DNA of 64,000 bases from Brasenia schreberi (Eukaryota > Streptophyta > Magnoliopsida > Nymphaeales > Cabombaceae), in NCBI GenBank assembly GCA_036023115.1, contig JAYKKT010000089.1, positions 11,727,501-11,791,500 of the forward strand, given 5' to 3'. Each line of letters starts with the position of its first letter. The stretch's first letter is position 1. This document shows, in pieces, positions 52,263-64,000 of the stretch. The notes beneath the pieces were generated by a model. It had not been told where the DNA came from and did not search any database. It saw nothing but the letters and a program-made list of their open reading frames with translations. A program made the translations under genes and the position numbers.

Positions 52263-53363
52263 ATTTAGCATTTAACCCATACATGATCATGTCTATAATT
52301 TCCTTTTATGGCAGTTCGTAAATATCCTCTATATTCTCACAATGGGAACTTACAATCAATTCATTTCGAGTGGAATCTGTGAGTGAATCTGGGTCTATTC
52401 CAACCCATTTCCACGTTCATGTTGGGACACACACACATACATGTATATAGGGTATAGTCCATACTCAATGCTTAATTGTATTCAATGGCTTGTTTTGTAT
52501 GATTCTACTATTTCAACCACCAGCCGCCACCTTTTTAAACTCCTTACACTACTCCTTCATAGTCTGAAACTGTCTTCTACCTATCAAAACCATCAGTGTC
52601 ACCACCAAAACCACTTACATATAAATATTTTAGTTTTTAGGTGGTTTTGATTGTGATGGTGGTAATGAAGGTGATGGAAGGCGGTAACTGATGATTGAAA
52701 TGATAGAACTATATGATTGAGTATGAATGACTTTCTCATATATATATATATAGATAAATAGATAGATATATAGATAGATAAAGAGAGATAGAGAGCCTTG
52801 TATGCTAAACAGGCACACGCTTCTCACCCAAAAAGAAAAAAAGTGAACAAGCATATTCCATTGAGAGGCTGCATTAAAAGATTTAGGTTGTCAATGGCAC
52901 AAAAAAAAGAAGGAAAGCTTAATTGTTTTTTACTTTAAGCAAAAGATCACATTCGAATCGTTTAGATGAGAGGAAGCTTTCTTGTGCTCTTCTTGTATGA
53001 GTTCCGAATGAGCCGGGACGGCCCGGCTTGGTTCTTTGCATTCATTTACCGGTCCTAGATTGTGCAGAATTGAATTTCTTTTTTCTTTCTTTTTTTGTAA
53101 GTAGCTGAACTGAATTTGTCCATAGCGTGTGTGACCGACCTATGCCCGCGTATGGAATCAACTAGCGCTTGCTCCAAGTTGTTGGATCTAACAATGTCAA
53201 ATATATCTTTTTTATCAGATCTAACGGTGATAGTATCAGCTTGTTAGTATATGTGGTTGGTGGTGGTTTTCATGAAAACGTGTGAAGTTAGCTTGTTACC
53301 GTTAGTGGTGGTTTATCATGGAGGTTTTCAAGAAAACCACATGGCTTCCTCCATCAGCTTATT

Positions 53364-53369
<6 letters not shown>
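52263..53369. other. Intergenic DNA
   Basis: Short TA/GATA run at 52738-52790. At 53260-53340 the gtggtggttttcatgaaaac word is duplicated with divergence. No gene. Confidence 0.5.

Positions 53370-53448
<79 letters not shown>
53370..53448. repeat. (TA)n microsatellite, about 39 units
   Basis: Pure TA tract. Confidence 0.98.
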
Positions 53449-53451
<3 letters not shown>

Positions 53452-54429
53452 CTATTTCAGGACCTGTTTTAGCTTTTTAAGCTTTTTGAAGTCATACAAA
53501 CTCTGATTTACGTGTAGTTTGAACCATTGAGCTTCTAAGTGAGTGAGCTATATTAATATATTAGTATTATGATTTTATATTAACTGAATCAAGGATTTTT
53601 TTTTTGTAAAATTATTGGATAAAAGTGTTAAGACTTGTATTTGGAGCAATCTGAAGTATGTGGGTACCTAAACACAAGGTCTAATATATAAACTTATCCA
53701 TCGATGGAACGGCAAGTAGAGGATAGCCTATATGGTGGAGAAGCCGGGAGCCCATTGCATTAGTAGGTAAATTCCTATACTAATTCTTATGCTTCATTTC
53801 ATATCTAAATTTTTCTTAGATGTTTGAAAATAAGTGGAAATTCATCAATAAAAGCTTTTATCAAATGTTTAAATGTACCAGCCTTATGTATGGTAAAGAC
53901 CATCTTATATGCCATCAAAATGCATGGGCAGGATCCGGTTTTCTTAGTATATATAGTAAAACTGGATCCTACAATAATGAGACAAGCATATGCATGGTTC
54001 TTGCTTTTTTGAGAACATGAGTGTAATGTCTTTTATATTTAAAACACTGTTATATCTTTTCAAATGACACTCATGTACACTAAAAGCAACAAAATACATA
54101 TTCATGTATGTGTAAATATGCCTAGTTCCGATTTGTCCGAAACCTTGAATTGTAACCAAATTGCCTCAAGAGAACTATATGGTTTGATGGCCAGTTTGAT
54201 TCCAGTTCAAACTGTCATGATGGTTCCCAAACAGGCCATGTCTTGTATTAGTAACCTTTTAGGGAGATCAAAAAAATAGGGAACTATAAAGAACTATCAT
54301 CTCCATCAGCTTATGACTGGTAGAAGATGATTTTGGATAGTATAAGAGTAGCGAAAAGTAAAGGATGATGATAGTTGGTGGTTGAATTGGTGAAACAATG
54401 TGAAATGAGAGATTCAGCACACACCACTA

Positions 54430-54430
<1 letters not shown>
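53449..54430. other. Intergenic DNA
   Basis: At 54118-54250 a small element-like stretch starts tatgcctagttccgatttg and ends aaacaggccatgtcttgta, similar to the dispersed AACCGG repeat. No gene. Confidence 0.4.
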
Positions 54431-55934
<1,504 letters not shown>

Positions 55935-56200
55935 AAGATTGAAGATAGAAGTGGATTGATTGGACAGAAAGGTTTATTATATAAAGTTATAGACCATGCA
56001 TTGTTAAATACTTTTATCGAGCATTGGTAACCAGACATAAATAAGTTTCACATGCTATGGAATGAGATGACTATTATACTGCATGATGTCCCTGAGATAT
56101 TTGGTCTTTTAATGTAGGGACAACTTATTACTTTGATATAAGAGATGATGGCTAGAAGCATAGAAGACATTTTGAGTGATATATTTTGATGGAAAATTAT
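55935..56200 (+). pseudogene. Plant mobile domain (PMD, MAIN-like) relic
   Basis: PMD proteins occur both as host MAIN/MAIL genes and inside plant transposons. One frame reads RSGLIGQKGLLYKVIDHALL, then a TFIEHW-stop-P-D-I-N-K-F-H block, then NEMTIILHDVPEIFGLLM and a second stop. This corresponds to the PMD landmarks: ALVERWRPETHTFH followed by GEMTITLxDV and GLPVDG. At least two stops fall within 180 bp, so it is dead. The rest of the domain is blurred up to about 56.85 kb. It faces the MULE transposase relic at 57170-58452 tail to tail, which suggests both were cargo of one element. Confidence 0.7.
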
Positions 56201-57169
56201 GAAGTAGTGCTAAAGACTAAGTCCAGAACCATTAAATTTGTGGTGCTAAAAAGAAAATTTTCAATAAAAAAAGTCAATAACAAAAATAAAGCTTTATTAT
56301 ATTTATTATATCAACTAAGTTATATATTATATCAAAATAAGTCTATAGATAATGTATTAATAACGATCGTGCATGTATTGACACATGATGTTTGAAGGGT
56401 TGACATATACTTGGAGTGAAGCAACATTAATCTACTTGTATAAACCGCTAAAAAAGGCATCCTAGATAAAGGCACAACTTAATAGAAATACTTCTTTATT
56501 CTAGGATAAGGCTCATCTTTCATTTATAAAATATGACGAATAACATCATCCTTCATGAAAACTCATGAATATGTCATGTCTATGTGATACATCCTTCCAG
56601 TAGTGTCTACGAGATTCATGCCACTATTCTTCTTCTTATTCTGGAAGTATACCAATGACCCTATACCCGTAATTTTCATCTCCAATAATATTTATTAATC
56701 ATTTATAAAGCATTTATAGAGGTATCCATAAAGTGTGGTATTATTGAATCATATATCAATTCAAAGCCTATTTATCTCAAAATGTTTTCTCAATGGGAGA
56801 CCCAATACAAGAACCAAGAAAGTCAATATTTAAAAGAGGATCTTAACTACTTGAACATGAACGAAATAAGAAAGTAAGTTCTGTAATGTATAACTTTATC
56901 AACTAATGTATTTGTTTCTAAATTATATTAAATCTCTCAGTTGAGCTACTGATGAACCTTTTCAACCTTCTGTGTGTACTTTTTACCCTAGCAACCATTA
57001 ATAAATAATTATTATAAAATTCAAAAATAGTAAATTATATATATGTATTAACAATTAATTTCATATACCTATTAGTTGTGTGAGTATCATAATGAATTAC
57101 TCTATCTGTTTAGGTTGAGATAATTCTTTCTTTATACAGGTTCAACCACTGATCTTTAACATAAGAGAG
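56201..57169. other. Degraded interior of the second MULE-like unit
   Basis: Very AT-rich. Possible continuation of the PMD frame to about 56.85 kb, but too diverged to annotate. Confidence 0.4.
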
Positions 57170-58452
57170 TAGAATAAAAAAAAATTCACTTCAATTCCAT
57201 TACCTCCACTCTCTCATTGTAATTATTCTCCTTTGATGAGTGAACGACTTTTGTTTAACTTACACCAAATATACTTGTCATCTCTTTATTCCTTATTTTC
57301 ACAATAAATATTTCAATGTTTTTTGCTATATGTCATCTATATAAAAAGTGAGTCACATCTATAAATATGATTTAAAATGACATTCACCAATGTCATATCA
57401 TGATCACTACATATGACACATGAAAAGTTGTTTGGAGTGTATAATTTTCTCACACCTCAATACCTAAATATAATTTTCTTTCTTTTTCGTACATATAAAA
57501 GTGAATGCTATAGAAAAGTTTTTCGAAATTGATGTGAACTCGACAACCTCAAGGAAAGACAAAATATAAAATATATAATCATTACATACTACATATGACC
57601 AAATATTTATAAAAAGCATGAAACAAAAACTCTTTGTTTGTCTTATATGTTCTATCAAACTCCAATACCCATGAAAATGTATATAATAGTTACATTGAAT
57701 GAGAATGTACAAACACAAAGTCACTAGCAATATTTATATCGAGAATTTTATGATCTCATGAATGATATTGGTGAGTGTGTAGATCATGTAATAAGTGTTG
57801 AACACTTCAAGAAGCCTTATCTTCTTTTTAAATTATCATTTGTATACTATAAATATGTCTTACCGTACTAACATTTACCTCATTAACCGGCTTCAAATGA
57901 ATCAAAGTATACTTTAGTTCATAATACTTTTTGTAAGGTCTTTTGTCATACTGTACTTAGATCCACTCAATCTCCTTTGAAAAACATGTTCTTTAAAATA
58001 CAAGCCTAGAAGGTGATTATGTATCACGTTTACTACATTCAACTTTCAATAACCATCTATTATACTCTCTCATCTCAATAAAAATGAGTACCATTCTTAG
58101 TGCCCGTCTACCTACTATTTTCAATATCAATATTTTTACTCGCCCTATAATTATCACTTCTTTCACACTCAAGTTATACCTTACTTGTTACTTCTTTACT
58201 CTTTGAACAATTAATAACAATAACAATATTATGCTTCCTCCCAACATTTCTTATATACTCAATAAGTTTATTACGATTATTAAATACATCTTCTATTGCA
58301 AACATGAGTGAATAGTCAAGTTCATCACCCTCGCAATCAACAAATATTTCTTCTACTTTATTGGTCAACCAATCAAAAAATATATCATCTATTATACTAG
58401 AATAACTTTCAGTCTCCTTAATTTCAGTATTACAAGTACTTTGATCAATCAT
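57170..58452 (-). pseudogene. MULE transposase relic (different lineage from the FAR1 copy)
   Basis: The 58452-58174 frame encodes an acidic N-terminus (VEEIFVDCEGDELDY), then the DNA-binding region IEDVFNNRNKLIEYIRNVGR and KHNIVIVINCSKSK. It corresponds to the family pattern dVFxsReeLlxWvRxxgrxxgfvivIkrSd. Further down come KPVNEVNVSTVRHIY, then near 57540-57465 FLEVVEFTSISKNFSIAFTF and KKKENYI, matching the post-catalytic block (LEIVGVTSTxxTFSxAFaFL). Near 57340-57230 HIAKNIEIFIVKI matches the HIxKNVxxKC motif. Stops and frame changes are frequent, and the catalytic aspartates are not preserved in readable form. Confidence 0.7.
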
Positions 58453-60889
58453 CTTCTCATAATCGATTCCATCATGTATTTTTTCTTGAGTTGTTTGTCA
58501 TTCTATAATTCATAAAGGGATAAAAGGTTTGAAGCATATATAACACATAACACATGTCTCTTTTGATGAATCAAAATTCCATAAATGAAAAGGCAAAAAA
58601 ATACAAACCTACAAAAATACAAAGATATTACTAAGAAACTTCTCAAAACCTAGACAAATCTAAAAATTGACCGAGTCAATCATCTCTTTCTTTTTCTTTT
58701 ATGTTTTTTCCTTTTCTTTTTTTGCAAATCTTTGGTGAGGTTTGTAAGATAATAATTATGTATTCCTTAACTATGAAGAAATCAACAATAGTTCTCAACA
58801 GATGAAATATCGACCACCGGAGTAAAAAGAAGGGAATTAAGTGTGGAGATGAGGGGAAAATTGTTGCAAGAGTATTTGTGTGGATAGTAAAAGGGGTGTG
58901 TAAATAGTAATCCACTCAACAAGTTTGGATCCAATATTATCCGCCTTGGATTAAGGCACGCAGTTGATCCTATCTGAACTGGATCTAGTTTCAATTAGGG
59001 TGACTAAACCACATCCACCCAAACTGGACCTGAGATACTAGTCGACTTGTAAAGAAAATGTCTATCTTCTTGAACTCATGTATTTCTTATCTTTCTTTAT
59101 TGTTTGGTTGTTCAATGGTTAGAATAAATAATTTGCAGGTGAGATAAACATGCTCTCTAGATGATACCAGGACATCGTTTTGAACATGAGCGTTCAATGG
59201 TTCTAGAACCGTCGGTTTCAAGGTGGTTTCAGTTTGAATTTAGAACTCCCTACAACCAATACTTTTATTAAAAATTAAAAAATTATAAGAAAATTTTAAA
59301 AAAGAAAAGACTGGTCCCCAGTTCCGAGTTCAGCCAGTTCCCGACTCATTTAAGTTCCGATCAAAACCGGCCATGTCTATATACAGAAATATTACACGAC
59401 CTCATTCTTTTTGTAACCAGATTGTGGGGTCTGTGTAGACATGCCTAGACCGGAAGTTTCAATCAGAAGACTGGGCTAGGAACCAACCAGAATCAATCCG
59501 AGCCCGAAATGGGAACTAGGCTGGAACCGAAAGTTCAAGCCACTGGTTTGACTTCTTCTCGAAAATATTGAGTTGTTTTATATTTTTTCCTGATTGTTGA
59601 ATGGTTTAGAATCAAACGGGAACCAGAACTGAACCAGTCTCGGCTTGATCCCGGTTCCTAATTATATGAGAACCAGAACCGGCTATGTCTAGGTTTGCCT
59701 AAACCCTCTTGATAATCTGAAACAAAGAAAAAGTTCCAACTCGACATCAGTATAGACACGAAACAAGACACAAACCAAATTTAATGCAAGGAAATTGAGC
59801 TAATTCTAAAATATGTGTTTGGAAGCATTATTTGTAGTGCTCGATCTTTTGAAAAATAAATAAATAAAAGAAGACTTGGGAAGATAATGCTCCTCGTTAG
59901 TTGCTTGAATAATCTTCTTATCATTTTTAGTCGATTCTTCAGGGTCATGCCTAACCTTATCTACCTATATAAAGGAAAATATATGACTAAGTTCACCCAC
60001 GACTCAAAATATGAAATCTAGCATGGGTTCTGACTAAATTAGAAGTAGCATAATTTTCTGGGGAAGGATATAAATGTATAAGAACCAAACCAAGTTATAG
60101 CATTTCGAGTTAGGTGCAGTTCGGCTCGTCGCTAGCTCAAGCTTGTTTAACTCACTAAACCCTTCGAGGTGAACATGGACATGGTACATCATCTTGCGAA
60201 AGCTGGTCAAATAACATTATTTTTTTTTACTAAATTACACTTCCAAGTTAATTGGATTTGGGTATTGAGATAAATAAAAAAGAATTACCCCTTTATGTTA
60301 TACTAAGGAAGACCTTAGGTAGATAAGAGCCATTTCATTTAGGATATATAAGTAGGAGGGTTCATGGAACTGCCCGGTTCTCGCAAGAAACAAACCTGGT
60401 GGTTCAGTCCACGATTCCAGTGTTTGAACCAAACCATTATATGTATATATGCGCAAAGTTTATATATTTGTATGAATATAAATCTTGACAAGCTTATAAG
60501 TTTATATATATGAGTTTTATAACTTATATACATATAAAATATGGACCGTAGATCCAAATAATATGATGTCATAATACATTGTATTTAACAAAACTTTTAA
60601 ATAAATAGAACCGTGGTTCAAAACCTGAATAGTTCGGTCCAGTTTTCTAAAAGTTAAGAACCGAGACCAACATTTTGGTTCGAGGTTGAAACTAGAACTT
60701 AATCAAACCAAACCATGGACCTTATATATAAAAAGGTCTCCTCACAACTTGGTCCAGCTTGGCTTGCAAAAGATTTTGCTCTGGTCTCTATCGGTCCTAG
60801 CGGTAAGAGGCTTCAATATTACAAGGTAGTATAGAAATTATATAAAACTAAAATACTAATTTTCTTGCTTCAAACATGAACCCTTCGTC
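58453..60889. repeat. Intergenic DNA with dispersed AACCGG-rich repeats
   Basis: 59160-59400 and 59430-59700 are filled with gaaccgg/ccggttc words and end in accggccatgtcta and accggctatgtctagg. A start-like gtagacatgcctagaccgg lies at 59435. These look like several copies of one non-autonomous element family with gtctag-containing ends. 60355-60715 has ggttcatgg/ccatggacc ends. No gene. Confidence 0.4.
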
Positions 60890-60998
60890 AGAACAAGCAA
60901 TAGCTCATCTGGTTAGAGGGTTGGCTCACAAGTTGAACATCATGTGTTTGATGCCGAGGTATGCATATGGCTTCAGCATCCCTATTGTGTTAAAACAG
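60890..60998 (+). repeat. tRNA-derived SINE-like repeat
   Basis: aatagctcatctggttagag (box-A-like), ggttggctcacaagttgaac, catgtgtttgatgcc (box-B-like), then gcatatggcttcagcatccc. Well preserved in order. Confidence 0.65.
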
Positions 60999-61435
60999 AA
61001 AAAAAACGAACTTTTTATTTGCTTGGGTTTTCACTGGTCGACACAATAAAGTTATAGAGAAGTTATGGAAAGTGAAATACAATCAGATAGGGTCGGTTTT
61101 AGTTTGTTTGAAACCGGGAACCGAAACCGAACAAAGGCAAGTTGGACTTCATTATGGTTTGTAATTACCGGTTTCAAGTTTCAGTTTGAACCATAAACAA
61201 AAAACAACTAGAAATATGTCATAAAGTTTTTAAAAAATAGAGATTTTTTTAAAGGGGCACGAACTGGAATTTTGAACTGGAAATTTCGGTTGTTTCATAG
61301 GAGGAACCGAGCCCAAACTGAGTTTCCCAGGTTAAGTTATGGTTTTGAGTCCACTTTGATCGGCTTTCAACTCGGTTCAGTTCCACTCCATATTACCAGT
61401 CAGGTTCAAAACATACACATATATATGTATATGTA

Positions 61436-61440
<5 letters not shown>
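60999..61440. repeat. AACCGG-rich degenerate repeat
   Basis: aaaccgggaaccgaaaccga and attaccggtttcaagtttc words like those at 59.2-59.7 kb. No gene. Confidence 0.4.
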
Positions 61441-62663
<1,223 letters not shown>

Positions 62664-63929
62664 ATGAACGCGCATTCGGCCACTATCGATCGGTGGAGGA
62701 AGTTCTTCAGGAGCGCCGACGGCGATATCTTCGACGTCCTCGAGTTCGCTATCGTCGTAGCGGCGTCAGATTGTCCTGATGACTTCAGAATAAGGAGGGG
62801 CGAGATCGCCCAGAAGCTCTTCGCCTGCGGATTGCTTCGTTCCGCCGATTGCGAATCCGTGTCTGTCGATGGGGACGATGGCTCCGAAGAGTTTCGTGCG
62901 AAGGAGAGGAAGGTCGTCAGCAGCAGCAGCGACGACGACGATGAGAGGAACAGGACCAGCAATTACAGATACGATGACGCTGAGGCTCTCACGATGGAGA
63001 TCGAGGAATCGTCTCAGATTGTGGATGAAGTTCTCAGAATCAAATTGATCTTGGAAGATCCTGATGAGGTCTTGCAATCGTTCATTTTCTTTATTCTTCG
63101 GTGAAAATTTAGATGAATAGTTTCCTAATCCCCATTTGCTGATAGTAGTCCGTCTACTCTTTTTATATGCATATTCTGATTGTTGGATCTCTGCAAATCC
63201 GAAGTAGATCATATCCTTGTCGCTGTTATGATGAAATTTGATTGTTGGTCTCAACTTTCTTAGTTCGAATTGATGAATGTAAAGTTCGAGGTTTCTCTAC
63301 GAGTCTGCAATGCTGTCTTCGCTGCATAATGTGTGTTACATGGTTTAATAACTATAAATTTAGATGAAGATAGCTTATGTTGCTTTACTCAGTTCTGTAA
63401 ACATCAAGCATGGTTTGGCAGTATGTGAAATCAGAACATCAAAATCTACCGTGTTGCAACTGGTATCTGATTTCCATCTTGGTGTTTCTTTTTGCAGTCT
63501 GATTCTTCCGTGTCGGAGTCACTGAGGAGGCTGCAATTGATGGAGCTGTCCGTCGACATCTTGCAGGTAAATATAGGATCCTCCTTAATTTTATGAATTT
63601 TGCGTCTCTCTCTAATTTTATGAATTTTGCGCCTCTCCCTCCCCCCAAAAAAATAGTGTCATTGGCAGCCGAATTAAATTAGAAGCTTGTGACTTCTTTT
63701 CTTGCCAGGCGACCGAAGTTGGAAGAGCTGTTAGCAGGTTGAAGAAGCGTACGAGTAACCAGATAAGAAGTCTTGCCAAGATGCTTATAAGGTGAAATTG
63801 GTTGCTCATTTTATACTCTTGTGGATATCTCTCATCTTCACCACCTAATTTTGATTTCTTTTATCCATTGTTACAGCGGGTGGAAGAATATGGTTGATGA
63901 ATGGGTACAAACCACAAATACCGTGTGTG
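62664..63929 (+). CDS. MED26-like protein with TFIIS N-terminal (LW) domain, 5' exons
   Basis: The TFIIS N-domain is a helical bundle that docks intrinsically disordered partners in RNA polymerase II transcription. Plant proteins of this layout are annotated as Mediator subunit 26-like. Exons: 62664-63068, 63498-63566, 63709-63791, 63877-63929, with GT-AG introns and the frame kept through all four. Residues 1-60 form a conserved N-terminal module (DRWRKFFRSADGDIFDVLEF, IRRGEIAQKLFAC). 61-115 is acidic and Ser/Asp-rich (SSSSDDDDE). From about 125 the LW domain runs through LRRLQLMELSVDILQATEVG, RAVSRLKKRTSNQIRSLAKM and WKNMVDEWV. The start has ctccgccATGAACG context. The C-terminal part lies beyond the right edge. 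Nuclear role inferred from the family. Confidence 0.92.
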
Positions 63930-64000
63930 GTAAATGCATTTTTCTGTTCCTACATGATCGATTACAGCTTTGCTGTAAGGAAATTATTTAAAGAAAAAAA

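Overview
This is nuclear DNA from a flowering plant. It carries spliced genes with GT-AG introns, a long-type PIN auxin carrier, a P-class PPR gene, a CLE peptide precursor, a DUF1218 membrane protein and a MED26-like TFIIS N-domain protein. These sit in AT-rich intergenic DNA full of plant transposon relics and long (TA)n and (GA)n tracts. I cannot name the species. Nothing suggests a prokaryote, an organelle or a virus.

Layout. 1-2418 (minus): the first three exons of a PIN gene that runs off the left edge. 2.4-22.4 kb: gene-poor DNA with microsatellites, tRNA-derived SINE copies, tandem duplications and two 5'-truncated RTE-type LINEs (18.8-19.2 and 21.3-21.8 kb). 22.4-24.3 kb (plus): a PPR gene broken by two frame disruptions and a stop. 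24.8-27.8 kb (minus): a complete three-exon DUF1218 gene, with a 0.68 kb transposon-like insertion in its 2.3 kb intron. 29.8-30.8 kb: a cluster of short insertions, including a tRNA-like head joined to an RTE tail between perfect 12-bp target-site duplications. 31.8-40.1 kb: a decayed ~8.3 kb Mutator-like element with 350-400 bp inverted repeats. It holds a FAR1-type transposase relic, a ~165-bp tandem array and a nested Ty1/copia relic. 45.3-45.5 kb (minus): an intact CLE precursor. 49.3-49.7 kb: four copies of a 108-bp repeat. 50.1-50.7 kb (minus): an unassigned ORF. 55.9-58.5 kb: a second, very degraded Mutator-like unit with a plant-mobile-domain relic and a different MULE transposase relic. 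62.7 kb to the right edge (plus): four exons of a MED26-like gene, continuing outside.

The five recognisable host genes (auxin transport, organelle RNA processing, a membrane/cell-wall protein, peptide signalling, transcription) do not form a pathway; they are neighbours on a plant chromosome arm. The rest records repeated transposition: two MULE lineages, copia, RTE LINEs, SINEs and MITE-like elements. Many ORF-like stretches rich in IYIY or RERE come from TA or GA repeats and are not genes. Splice sites were placed by eye from consensus and reading-frame continuity. Family assignments rest on remembered conserved motifs, not on a search.
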